Source: Aquatica leii
Taxonomy: Eukaryota > Arthropoda > Insecta > Coleoptera > Lampyridae
NCBI GenBank assembly: GCA_035610365.1
Contig: CM069438.1
Location: 33,721,869-33,785,868, forward strand
Reading direction: 5' to 3'
DNA: 64,000 nucleotides
A model generated the notes under the pieces. It was not told the DNA's origin, made no database searches, and saw nothing but the letters and a program-made list of their open reading frames with translations. Made by a program: the position numbers and the translations under genes. Below, piece by piece: positions 53,869 through 64,000 of the stretch (the first letter of the stretch is position 1; each line of letters begins with the position of its first letter).

Positions 53869-54710
53869 TGGATTCAAAAATACTTGAAATTCTCGAATCG
53901 ATGAATAGCAAAATGGGCGAAAATTCACAGAAAATTGAAGAAAAACTCTCCGAAAATTTTCAAAAAATGGAAAAAAAATGGAAGAAAATTCTACAAGTCT
54001 AAAAGAAGAGATACGAACAAACATAGAAAACCAAATTAAAATTGTTCAAGAGGAAACCCAAGCAGATATATTAAATTTGAAAGAAGAAATTTGCGAGTCT
54101 GTGAATGAGAAAATAGAAGCAATAGAGAACAAATTAGAAGACAGAATAAAACTGATTGAAGAAAGAATGAAGCAAATGAATTGCCACGGCAAAGGAAGCG
54201 TCACGAGTGAAGATTTAATAATGGACCATAGGGAAGAAACTATTGACAAGTTTAAAGTTGTACCTCCGAATTTTGATGGTAAAGTTCCATGGTCAACCTA
54301 CCACAAACAGTTTGAAGCCGCAGCTACAGCTAATGGTTAGAGCAACAAGCAGAAAGCGACGTCTTTAATAGTGTCCTTACGTGGAGAAGCGCTTGGAATT
54401 TTACAAACTGTTCCTGACCACATACAAAAAAATTACGAATTTTTAATTTCACGTTTAGAAATGAGATATGGAAACGCTCTTCTTCAACAAGTGTATCAAG
54501 CTCAAATTAAAAGTCGGGTTCAGAAAGCTGCCGAAAGTCTTCAAGAGTTTGAGGCTGACATTGCTAGATTAACACGCCTTGCGTATCCTACAGCACCAGA
54601 TACCTTTTTGGAGCAGTTGGCAATTCAAACCTTTGTAGACGGCCTCCGAGACAGCGAAACACAGCAGACTCTCCGAAGACGTTGGATGACGCTTTGATAC
54701 ATGCTTTGGA
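53869..54710 (+). pseudogene. Gypsy B3 gag
   Basis: The ATG at 53869 begins MDSKILEILESMNSKMGENS. A coiled coil continues after a shift near 53990 (frame 53978-54340, with EEICESVNEKIEAIENKLED), then DKFKVVPPNFDGKVPWSTYH, a TAG, and SLRGEALGILQTVP with YQAQIKSRVQKAAESLQEFE and RLAYPTAPDTFLEQL in frame 54371-54697. This capsid-like region has the order usual for gypsy gag. A shift and stop near 54690 end it. Confidence 0.8.
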
Positions 54711-54714
54711 GTTT

Positions 54715-55968
54715 GAAGCAGCAAAACAAGCATCGCAACGAGATGGTCATTGACTCTGCTGTGCTGCAGAAGTACCCGCGCAGACACTGGAAAGCATCGA
54801 GGAGATAGCGCGACGAATACTTCGAGAAAGAGGAGTGACAACTTTGAACTGCGACGAAATATTCCATGTACGACGACATCGTACCAAACCTAAGAAGAGG
54901 ACAAGAAGAGCACTCGAAAATTTGGAACGAGGCAAGCAAAAGAGACAAAAAGTAATCTCATCTAGTCAGACTCCGGAGATTACAATCCAAATGGCATCGC
55001 CTAGGGAGCAATTGCATAGCATTTATCTCGATGGCAAGATCAATGGGAGAAGCGTCCAGTTACTGGTTGACACAGGAGCGACGAAGACCATCATTCGTCC
55101 TGACATGTTATTGGAAAACGAGAAGACATCACCAGTAACAGTACGACTTCGAACGGCGACGGGCGACGAAATACCTACTCACGGACAAGTCAAAGTAACC
55201 ATTGGTTTGGGGAATAGAGTATTCGTCCATCAAGTACTAGTAGCCGACATCACGGAAGAAGTTATCCTGGGAATGGACGTGATAAAGAAGTATGGGTTCC
55301 ATTTGGGTATGAAGAACGATGTCCTGAAGATCGACAATGAAGAAATTCCTTTTCATTCGTCAGAGAAGGCAGCCGTGCGAGTCTTATTGAGTGAAGACGT
55401 GACTCTGCCTGCAAGGACTGAAAGTGTGGTGATGGCACGCCTGGATGGAAGTCTCCGGGAAGGCTACATACGCGCTATTGAACCAATGGAGGGCAGCTTA
55501 GTTGAAAAGAGACTACTCGTTGGCAGAACTATAGTACGAGTAAAGAACACGATGCCAGTAAGGATCTTAAACATTAACTCAGATCTTGTAAGGTTGAAAA
55601 AGAAGACCGTGGTAGGCCATTGCACGCCAGTATCACAAATTGTGAGATGCGTGAAGTCGAACGAAGATATGTCGCCGAAGAAGTGTCCACAACATCTATT
55701 AGACATTCTTACCACTAAATGCGAAAACCTCAGCAAAGACCAGCTGGCTAAAGTTAAAGTGTTGATCCAAGAGTACCAAGATGTGTTCGCGCTGGAGAGT
55801 GGCTCCAAAGGAAGAACTAACGTGGTAAAACATGAAATTAATACCGCAGACGCTCGGCCGATACGACAACATCCACGCAAACTTCCTTTGGCGAAAAGAG
55901 AAGAAACCGAACAAATAATTACGGATATGGAAAGAAAAGGCGAGATTGAACCTTCAAGTAGCCCATGA
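54715..55968 (+). pseudogene. Gypsy B3 knuckle-protease region up to RT
   Basis: Frame 54835-55968. The knuckle that B2 still shows as CWNCGKLDHI is here LNCDEIFHVRRHR, with the first and last Cys lost. Protease follows: SVQLLVDTGATKTIIRPD with intact DTGA, and EEVILGMDVIKKYGFHLGM. After a linker (LVEKRLLVGRTIVRVKNT) the RT N-terminus begins (GRTNVVKHEINTADARPIRQ, LPLAKREETEQIITDMERKG). It ends in a TGA between SSP and ASPVVLVKK. Confidence 0.85.
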
Positions 55969-56640
55969 GCATCCCCAGTGGTACTCGTAAAGAAGAAGGA
56001 TAGATCAACAAGGTTTTGCGTAGACTACGGGCAGCTAAACGACGTGACCAAAAAGGACAGCTACCCTTTACCCAGAATTGACAATACGCTAGACACCCTG
56101 TCAGGATCCCAGTGGTTTTCTACGTTAGATTTAAAAAGTGGATACTGGCAGGTAGAATGAGAACCCAAGGATCGTGAAAAAACAGCTTTTACTATCGGAA
56201 CTGGTTTGAGGCAGTTCACTGTAATGCTCTTCGGCTTGTGTAACGCTCCTGCAACGTTCGAGCGTTTGATGGAGACCATCTTGCGCGGATTGTCTTGCAA
56301 GACGTGCTTGGTTTACCTGGACGACGTGATCGTGGTTGGAAGGTCGTTTGAAGAACACTTGAACAACTTGAAGGAAGTGTTCCAGCGATTACGTAGGGCT
56401 AACCTCAAACTGAGCCCAAAGAAGTGCCACGTATTTAAGAAGGAAGTCCAATACCTTGGCCACGTCGTATCTAGAGATGGAGTAAGGGCTGACCCAGACA
56501 AAATCCGAGCAGTGCAAGCATGGCCAAGACCAATCGACAAACATCAGGTCCGAAGTTTCCTTGGGTTGTGCACTTATTATAGAAGATTTGATCCGGGTGA
56601 TTTACCAATATTGCCAAACCATTGACAAAATTAACCGAAG
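55969..56640 (+). pseudogene. Gypsy B3 reverse transcriptase
   Basis: [47 protein letters not shown] (TGA at 56158-56160), FGLCNAPATFERLMETIL, CLVYLDDVIVVGRSFEEHL with both catalytic Asp, and VQYLGHVVSRDGVRADPDKI. The frame shifts near 56585 (YYRRFDPGD) before the RNase H connection. Only one stop and one shift disable this domain. Confidence 0.85.
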
Positions 56641-57283
56641 AAAAAGCAGAATTTAGATGGAATAAAGACTGCGAAAATTTTTTAATCAACTAAAACAAGC
56701 CTTAGTCACTTCGCCGATTTTGAGTTATCCAAGGGAAGATGGAAAATTTGTTTTGGATATCGACGCAAGCAATCTGGCCATAGGCGCGGTCCTTTCGCAG
56801 GTTCAAGATGGACAAGAAAAAGTTATCGCGTATTTTAGCAAGGTTTTGTCCAGGCCAGAAAGGAATTATTGCGTGACTAGGAGGGAGATGTTAGCAGTCG
56901 TTAAGTCCATCGAACATTTCTACAAGTATTTGTATAGACGAAAATTTTTACTGAGAGCAGACCACGCCGCTTTAAAATGGCTACTGCAGTTCCGTAACCC
57001 AGATGGACAAGTGGCAAGATGGATCGAGAGACTGCAAGAGTATGACTATGACACAGAACACCGTGCCGGAAGCAGTCATCGAAACGCTGATGCCTTGTCC
57101 AGAAGACCATGTCCGGCGGACTGCAGCCATTGTTCGCGACTAGAAGAAAAATTCGAATGCCTCCGGAGAACTGCTATGGTTGATGATGAGTGGGAACCTG
57201 AGCAGTTACGTCGCGAACAAGAAGACGATCCTGAAATAAAACTACTCCTGGACTGGAAAGAAAGCGGGCGACGACCAACCTAG
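56640..57283 (+). pseudogene. Gypsy B3 RNase H
   Basis: KFVLDIDASNLAIGAVLSQV, CVTRREMLAVVKSI, LLRADHAALKWLLQF and HRNADALSRRP supply the D-E-D-D set of RNase H. The frame 56720-57283 is open and ends in a TAG within RRPT*EEV. It would degrade the RNA strand during reverse transcription. Confidence 0.85.
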
Positions 57284-58246
57284 GAAGAAGTGAGTGCTTT
57301 GGGCAGAAACATCAAAGCGTACTGGGCGCAGTGGGACTCTTTGATAGTAGAAGTCGGTTTTCTTAAGCGATCCTTAGAAAGTGCCGAGGGCACGGGAAAC
57401 AGACTACAGTTGGTAGTGCCCAAGAGCAGGGTGTCAAAAGTGTTGAAGCATCTCCACGATTGGACATCAGGAGAACACTTTGGCATTAAGAAGACGTTGG
57501 GTTAAGTGCGAGAACGATTCTACTGGATGAACTGCAAAGAGGACGTCATGAAATGGTGCCGTAAATACACAGTTTGCGCATCAGGAAATGGTCCAGCGAG
57601 AAAGCGCAAAGCACCCATGAAGAAATACAACGTAGGAAGCCCTTTGGAAAGAGTTGCGATTGACATCGCAGGGCTGTTCCCAGAATCCGATTCGGGAAAT
57701 AAATACATCCTGGTGGCGATGAATTATTTCACAAAATGGACGGAGGCTTACGGCATACCCAATCAGGAAGCAGCTACAGTCGCAGATGTATTAGTAAAAG
57801 AGTTTTTCTGCCGGTTTGTAGTTCCGTTGGAATTACACTCCGATCAAGGCCGCAATTTTGAGTCTGGGCTGTTTCAAGAAGTTTGCCGACTGTTAGGAAT
57901 TAAGAAAACTAGGACAACGCCTGTCTATCCTCAATCTGATGGCATGGTTGAACGGATGAATCGAACAATGGGCAAGTACTTAGCCAAGGTAGTGTCCGAA
58001 CACCAAAGAGACTGGGATCAGTACTTGCATCTTTTTATAATGGCATACCGATCATCCGTTCACGAAAGCACAGGCCAAAGACCATCTTGTGTAATGCTCG
58101 GTCGTGAAATACGATTGCCATGCGACCTTCAATTTGTACGAAGACCGGAAGAGGAAGTCGCTGGAGAAGATTACTTCAGCAAGCTGGCCAAGAGGCTAGA
58201 CGAAGTACATAAAGAGGTCCGTAAAAACACACAAACATATTTTTAG
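57284..58246 (+). pseudogene. Gypsy B3 integrase, C-terminally truncated
   Basis: Zinc-finger region: HLHDWTSGEHFGIKKTLG, a TAA at 57503-57505, then RERFYWMNCKEDVMKWCRKY and TVCASGNGP, where the second zinc-binding Cys of CxxC is Ser or Gly. Core: VAIDIAGLFPESDSGNKYIL, PLELHSDQGRNFESGLF and SDGMVERMNRTMGKYLAKVV keep the DDE residues. The frame ends KEVRKNTQTYF, where B2 continues into its C-terminal domain and macro domain; the rest is lost. Confidence 0.85.
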
Positions 58247-59912
58247 TCGTTTAAATAAATTAGTTTTTAATAAATAAATCCGCAACACTATTTATTTTTC
58301 ACTATCGCGCATACGATAACGTCAAGGTCAGTAAAATGCACTCGCGCTGATTACACAATGAATCTCTTCGTTCGTTCCAGATTTTATTTATATCCGGAAG
58401 GTGATATTATCGCTTCCAGGAATTTTCTTCATTTTCTTTAACCTTCGAACACTTTTTGGAAACAGAACGTAACAACATGCTACAATTTTCTCAAACACCC
58501 TGTATAAATAAAATGAATTTAAAAAGATAGACCTTAACATTTTACATATTTTACTAAAGAATTAGGCTGATATCTTTTACATTTCCGGCACAAGAGTCCG
58601 AGACCCTGTATATACGTATACAGGAGTGTCAATTTCAAAACTTTGGATCCCACTTATAACACATCGTTGAAAAGGTCTTTAAAAATGCTATTTAAAAATA
58701 CAAAAAAACGTGACAATACATTTGACAGTTTTGAAATAATTGGCAAATAATGAAGTTTGGGAAGATGCTGTCAATCCTTAAAATTACAGTTTGTGATGAA
58801 AAATTCTGATATTGACTTATTGCATAAAAAACAATTTATGTTTTAGTTTACGCATTTTCATATTGTTACATCAAAGTTTATCACATCATAACAAAAACCA
58901 CAAGGAAATAGTAAATTGTTTTATAACCGTTTAAAGATTTCGTCATTTGTAGGACAGCTCGTATGTCTCTTGTAGATTAAATTGTTTGATTAACGTAACG
59001 AATTAACCTAATTTCATGGTTATTTCGATAATGCGAATGCAAAAAACATGTAGCGCAGAAAATTAATGCATCTTTTTTTTTCGTGAGTGCTTGTACAATT
59101 TTGATTGATTCTGTAGTTTATTGTCCGTGAGAATCATTGTAAAAGACTTTCTTCGCTTTATTATTTGCTGTAAAAATTGAGAAGAAAGTAATTTGAAAAA
59201 TGTGCGCAATTAGTGATATATTTTTAACAGTTAAAAAGAAATCGGCACGCTGTTCCATCAAGTGCATTATAAAAATACAAGACGCTAATGGTGAGAGATT
59301 TTCATATAAATTAATTTAATTAGTACAATGGATGCGTTTCTATCGTTTATCGGATTAGACGTGATTTAAATAATGTTCTCATCGCACTTTCTAATTGTAA
59401 TGTAATCGTCTTTTGCAAATAGTGTTTGTGTGCGTAATTTTCTTAGTCGATTTCCTGAATTTTCGGCGCCTACAAATTACGTATTTATAAGTAAATGCGT
59501 AGGTTCAATGATTAGAAATTGTGTCTTTATGAATATATCCTTGATCTTGACATGTCGGTCGTTTACCGTTAATACGGTACCAGGATAAGTGAAAGTTATC
59601 CTTTCTACGGTCACTCGATACGGGTGATGTTTTTTATGCAGCCGCCAGCATCGTACCGAACTTCCTTATGCAATTCAGTGAAAGTTCGGAATTCCAAATT
59701 GGCGCTTCTTTTAATTCAGTTGCGTACGATTGCACATCGGGTAAAGTAGGCTAAATTCAAATCTAACACCTTACACAATGTATTTGACAACATCATACAA
59801 CAAATTCATACAAAAGTAATTTTACAACAATATAGATATTTTGGTATATGTACAGTGCGGAAGAAAAAGATTATATTTACAGAAAGATAAACTTAAACGG
59901 ACGTGGGGCATG
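58247..59912. other. Intergenic region; 3' flank of the octad-repeat gene
   Basis: AT-rich and non-coding. ACACCCTGTATAAATAAAATG near 58496 and ACCCTGTATATACGTATACAGG near 58609 resemble ends of small insect DNA elements (the second is an imperfect palindrome), but no full element could be delimited. No obvious AATAAA lies right after the stop of the minus-strand gene, so its polyadenylation site is unplaced. Confidence 0.5.
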
Positions 59913-61065
59913 TCATCGCCAGCCGTGATCGTGACCGTGATCGTGGTGATCGTGATCGTGGTGATGTACCGTTACCCAGAACTTCTGCCAAATCGGCTTC
60001 CATATCTTTTTCCACGCTGGCACTTGTATTTCTTTCCAAACTGGTACCCAAATTTGTTTGTAGTCATCTTTCCAAATTAACTTCTTCTCCGGTACCCAAA
60101 TTTGTTTCTTCTCAGTTCTCCAAATCTGTACTTTTTCTTGCTTCCATATAAGTTCCTTTTTCGGAATCCATATTTGCTTCTTCTCGGTTCTCCATTCTTG
60201 TACTTTTTTAGGCAACCAGATTTGTTTTTTGTGCGTTTTCCAAATTTGTTTCTTCTCCGGTCTCCAAATTTGTTGTTTGACTACTCTCCAAATCGTCTTC
60301 CACTCGGGCACCCACTCCAGTTTCTTTTCAGGAATCCAAACTTGTTTCTTTTCCGTCCTCCAAATCTTCTTCCATTCGGGTTTCCATATAAGTTTTTTCT
60401 TCCATATATCGTGCGCAGTATACTCGTTTCCATGGTGATCTTTGCCTAGATAATGATCTCCGTGTATACCTTCTTTAACCCAAACGGGTATCCAAATTTT
60501 CTTCCAATCGGGAACTTGATGCTCTTTCCAAATCGGCACTTGAATCTCTTTCCAAATAGGTTTCCAAATTTGTTTCTTATCCGGCACTTGTACCTCTTTC
60601 CAATCGGGAACTTTAATTTCAATCCATTCGGGTACTTGTATTTCTTTCCAGGCTGGTACTTGAATTTCTTTCCAGACTGGCACTTGTATTTCCTTCCAGG
60701 CTGGTACCTGAACTTCTTTCCAAATGGGTTTTGTGATTACTTTCCAATCTGGAACTTGGTGCTCCTTCCAGATAGGCACTTGAATCTCTTTCCATATCGG
60801 AACTTGAATTCGTTTCCAGTCCGGTTTCCAGGCTAACTTTTTGTGCGTATGCCATACTTTAACCCAATCGGGTTTCCATATTAGTTTTTTCGTCCAGTAA
60901 CCTTCCGGTTCGTGAAATGATCGTTTAACGCGCGAAACACTAGTGGGTTTTGTGAACGATGGAATTGCAACGCATGCAATAAGTACCTAAAACATTTAAA
61001 TTATAAAATTAATTAAAATCAAACACTTAAACGCGCACACTAACCAATATAGCAAGCCACCGCAT
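59913..61065 (-). CDS. Secreted Trp-rich octad-repeat protein (two exons)
   Basis: Exon 1 is 61045-61065 (MRWLAIL); the intron is 60987-61044 (58 bp, GTTAGT...TTTTAG); exon 2 is 60986-59913, stop TGA. This gives 364 residues. MRWLAILVLIACVAIPS is a signal peptide; RVKR near residue 22 is a possible furin site. The mature chain is two blocks of about 17-18 eight-residue units, first type IQVPxWKE, second type IWxPEKKQ, separated by a Gly/His/Asp-rich spacer (about residues 160-186, GIHGDHYLGKDHHGNEYTAH) and ending in VTVHHHDHDHHDHGHDHGWR. No enzyme motif is present. The phase-0 intron, open frame and TATA box support a live host gene. An extracellular structural, perhaps cuticular or metal-binding, role is inference. 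Confidence 0.85.
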
Positions 61066-61109
61066 TTTATGATGTAGCCCCGCGTTGGGGTTGTTTTGGC
61101 TTAGTAACA

Positions 61110-61155
61110 CCGTCGGTCTACTGGATTTCCACCAAGTAACGTCGGTTTTATACCG
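61110..61155 (-). promoter_or_regulatory. Core promoter of the octad-repeat gene
   Basis: On the minus strand TATAAAA lies at 61152-61146 in the context CCGGTATAAAACCGAC. A start site about 30 bases downstream (around 61115-61120, within CCAGTAGACC) would leave a leader of roughly 50 bases before the ATG at 61065. The first exon codes for only seven residues of the signal peptide, a layout common in insect cuticle-type genes. Confidence 0.6.
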
Positions 61156-62630
61156 GGCTATCTTTCATAGATGCTTGCGACTTTCCCCCATTGTAAGATG
61201 TAATTCGATACCGGTAATGTTGTGGGGATTCTTTCCTACTTTATTATTTATCTTAAAGTGGGGTTTTTCGAAAATTATTATTTTTTCGATACGCATAAAA
61301 ATTATGTAAGGTGTAGTACAAGTTAAAAAAACGATTACGCCATTACGTTAAACGAATTTTCGTGTGTTTTAGTTGTAAAGTGAAAGGATGTTGGTGCATA
61401 TGTATTTCCGATTTCCGCACGTTATTCCGGCATTTTTGCGCATACCGCACCTAAGTCCAGTACACGTTAATTTCACTTTGAGGCGTTAACTGATTTTTTT
61501 GTCAGGTTTTTATGGCGTACAAAGACCGGGTAATGAATGCAAACACGTCTTAAATTAATAATAAATTGAGTATTATTATCCTTATCTTTTATCCAAGGTG
61601 TAATAAGTGCATTATATGCAAAGTACTTGGCCAGGTTGCGGCCGTCAAAAACAAAAATTAATTATAAATTGTTGTTCTTGCATAATAGTGTTAAGTAGGG
61701 TATCTCACAAAATTGACTATTAATTTATGAAGACTAAGGTGAAACTTGTCAGGACTGATTAATTTTCAACTTGAGTAAACACTCGTTAAGTCAAGATTCT
61801 TATTGAACCCTAACAGTTTCTTTTCTTAAATGATGCGCCAACTATGGATGATGCTCTTATCAAAGACAAATTTAAAAATATAATTCGTGATTGAGCGAGA
61901 ATTTTTTAGATGTGAGCACTTTTCAGCTATAAAAAGAAAAGTGTTTGCAATTAAAATTGAATTTGTAGCAATTGCTTAATATATTGAACTTTCTAAGCAT
62001 ACTCTATAAATAGTTTTGAAGAAATGTTATTTTCAATCATAAAGGATTATTTTAAACAAATTTTTATTCGGTTAAGTACAATTAAATGAATAATTATTAT
62101 TCTTTTGGTAACATTTAGGTTAAATCTTACATGCTACACCTCACGTAACTTAGGCGTAGAAGTACCTGAGCTTCCAAACGTCAACGGTTTAAAACATTCT
62201 TACATAAACCTATCCTTCTTCTTGAGTAATAATATTTGATGGTTTCTTAAAATTTAATACTTTAAGAAAACAATTTCTTTAACATTAAATTCACAAGGAC
62301 AAATAAAATTCATTTTAGTTTTATCTTTAAGGAAAAAGTAAATTTCAGCAAAGACTTCACAAGAAAGAAGAAAACGGGAAAGAACATCAGATTATACAGT
62401 TTTTATCCTAGAATGCACAACATGGTCCTTTTATACTTTTTAATTTTGTAATTTCTTTATTCAGAAAATTGTGGTTTAAAAATGCTTTGTAGATTAATAT
62501 ATTAACAGCTCCACTTTTATACAATACGGGTCTTTGAGGCTCAATGCGTTTCTAAGCAGCCATTTGCTTGTTTGGTTAAGGACGTGTGAGTTACTTTGTT
62601 TTAGCTTGCATCTGCAAGATAATCTAGAAG
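61156..62630. other. Upstream region of the octad-repeat gene; no gene recognised
   Basis: AT-rich sequence; likely includes regulatory DNA of the minus-strand gene, but no specific binding sites can be supported. The plus-strand frame 61085-61309 overlaps the promoter and is taken as chance. Confidence 0.5.
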
Positions 62631-62635
62631 CCAAA

Positions 62636-63080
62636 CCAGTTAAGGTCGTACCAAAAAAATCTAAATTTTATTCAAAATAGTTTGTTGCAAATACTTCCGT
62701 GTGCCTACTTTGCAAGAGGAACCACTATCTATCCAAATGTGTCAATTTTCTCAACATGACACCCAAGAATCGTTCTTCAAAGGCAAGGAAATTGAAGATA
62801 TGCTTCAACTGCTTTGCTCGGGGTCACATGTTACCTCTATGCGTTTCTAGATGTACGTGTAGAACATGTAAAGCTAGGCATTGTACTATGCTTTATGTCA
62901 ATTTTTCACTTACTGCTCCTTTGGAACAAGCAAAAAAAACGACTGCATCGCAACCTCTTGTTGTATCTCCCACTTCCATTTCTTCTACTTAATGCTCGAA
63001 TTAAATCAAGGTTAACTTTAGAGCTCGCTGCTGTGCCTACCACCAAACCTGCTTCTGCTCGTGGGTTGAACTACCTATCG
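62636..63080 (+). pseudogene. BEL/Pao gag fragment with zinc knuckles
   Basis: Frame 62699-62992 reads CLLCKRNHYLSKCVNF, ICFNCFARGHMLPLC and CTCRTCKARHCTML: three successive Cys/His clusters with the spacing typical of BEL/Pao gag (C-x2-C-x3-H-x4-C, then C-x2-C-x4-H-x4-C, then C-x2-C-x3-H). Just upstream KPVKVVPKKSKF continues the frame with one stop. Downstream (LRARIKSRLTLELAAV in a shifted frame) it fades. It need not belong to the BEL remnant at 21.4-25.2 kb. Confidence 0.75.
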
Positions 63081-63084
63081 GGCG

Positions 63085-64000
63085 CGTCTCCAGTTGGTGG
63101 ATAGGAGGGTAAATGGGATGTAACGGTACGCAGCTTCATCAGTTGACCTGGGACAACCCTGTTTACTTTGGCAGATGTTGGAGTTGCGGCTTAAAATCCG
63201 TACGTACTCTAATACTACTGTCACGCGAACCAGATTTCCCAGCTCAAGCTGTAGTGTCGTGGCAAAAGCCAACACTGGGATAACCATGCCTGCCGCTGCT
63301 CTGCTGACTTTGATCAGCAAGCACGGCAGCCAAACCCAAACCTCTTGCTGCTGTGGACATGTCTCAGGAGCAAACAGTGTTAAGCAGTGGCTTAATTGTC
63401 TGGACCAAGAGGAGACAACCTCATCAAAAACCTAAATCTAAGATGAAGAAGACCAGGCCGATAGATGTATGACTGCATAGAAGACCAGTCGTCACTGGTT
63501 CCAACCTCGAGGCAGCAGGCAAACCTCGTTGTATATAGCCTTCCGTGCGTATCGGGGCACTGCGCACGGCGACCATCTCTTCCTCGGCACTCGTGAGAAC
63601 ATATATGGAACCATCGACCTAAAATTTAAATTTAAAAAACGCTGAGCGCGAATCCGAAAAGCTCAAAAACCTTTCGGGGGCGGCAAGGCGAAAGCTTAAA
63701 AAACAAAGAGAATCGGGACCGCAGGCAACCGATTCGAGGGGTCAAAGGAACCCAAAAAAAGACATTCGGAGACACTCTGATGGGAATTGCTCTTGCAATT
63801 ATACCAAAAGAGTTCCCTGAAAACACCAGCAGTCTTAAAGAATCCGAGATCATAAAAACCTCGATACTTCAATGGATTGACGATTTGGAGAAGGGACAAG
63901 CTTCTCCGCGTTTTCAGAAATGTACCGATAAAGGGGGATTTTTGAAATTAACGTGCGCAGACGAAACAACCAGAGAGTGGCTAGTCGGCACGTCAAATAT
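63085..64000 (+). pseudogene. 5' end of a retroelement with a DUF4780-like ORF, cut by window end
   Basis: After a leader-like, GC-richer region (from GCGCGTCTCCAGTTGGTGG at about 63083), frames near 63640-63720 read KLKNLSGAARRKLKKQRESG. After a frameshift near 63775 comes MGIALAIIPKEFPENTSSLK, then PRFQKC and LKLTCADETTREWL to the window end. The succession of a SGAxRRKxKK segment, a (M)A(I/V)(I/V)P-xxxPE strand and a LxxTCAD...WL end fits the DUF4780 family, which I associate with insect retroelement ORFs. The element continues outside the window. Confidence 0.55.

Larger units (their letters stand above)
53331..58246 (+). mobile_element. Ty3/gypsy family B element B3
   Basis: 5' LTR (about 53331-53828), gag, protease, RT, RNase H and integrase follow on the plus strand with only a handful of stops and shifts. 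It is the best-preserved member of family B. The right end is cut within the integrase C-terminal region at about 58246; no macro domain and no 3' LTR follow, unlike in B2. It sits head to head with B2. Confidence 0.85.

Noticed and set aside
58601..58630. ACCCTGTATATACGTATACAGG as a perfect palindromic regulatory site
   Set aside because: The palindrome is imperfect at the centre, and ACCCTGTATA is common in small insect repeats, so a regulatory role is unsupported.
60102..60836. Plus-strand Phe/Leu-rich frames opposite the octad-repeat gene
   Set aside because: Antisense of a repetitive Trp/Lys-rich coding exon; the minus frame has a signal peptide, intron and TATA box.

Overview
This window reads as repeat-rich, AT-rich insect nuclear DNA; a beetle is my guess, from the general character of the repeats, and nothing here proves the order. 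No prokaryotic operon is present. Almost all recognisable coding sequence is broken retrotransposon. The one gene that looks intact and host-encoded is a two-exon, minus-strand gene at 59913-61065 for a secreted, tryptophan-rich protein built from 8-residue repeats.

Layout. 1-2163: AT-rich intergenic DNA. 2164-7362: a tandem chain of three ~0.9-1 kb LTRs with a non-coding internal region (a LARD-like non-autonomous LTR element with a tRNA-Lys-like primer site). 7436-13770: decayed Ty3/gypsy element (family A) and a second copy of its 3' end. 14757-18053: Penelope-like element (PLE1) with two direct pLTRs, each with a hammerhead-ribozyme-like motif. 18651-18980: foldback repeat. 19488-21360: gypsy family B fragment (B1, minus). 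21363-25200: BEL/Pao element (minus), split by a 1.36 kb solo LTR with a 4-bp target duplication. 26873-27832: another LTR. 27833-33290: two purine-rich non-LTR elements head to head. 34724-35185: Tc1/mariner remnant. 35630-41994: the youngest-looking gypsy (family C), interrupted by a second Penelope-like element (PLE2, minus) with a 13-bp target duplication and 54-bp terminal inverted repeats. 43480-45835: jockey-like LINE remnant. 46185-53330: gypsy B2 (minus), with a nested, internally deleted RTE-like LINE. 53331-58246: gypsy B3 (plus), head to head with B2. 59913-61152: the octad-repeat gene and its promoter. 62636-64000: BEL gag fragment and the 5' end of a retroelement with a DUF4780-like ORF, cut by the window end.

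Most interesting points. (1) Downstream of the integrase in gypsy family B lies a macro domain resembling OARD1/TARG1 ADP-ribosyl-glutamate hydrolases; it is seen independently in B1 and B2. (2) The Penelope elements carry hammerhead-like motifs whose stem II differs in sequence between families but keeps its pairing. (3) The Trp-rich octad protein looks like a structural, possibly cuticular or extracellular, protein of unknown class. (4) The LARD-like family is present as a tandem chain, a solo LTR, a diverged LTR and an internal fragment. Coordinates of decayed elements are approximate; frames were read by eye.
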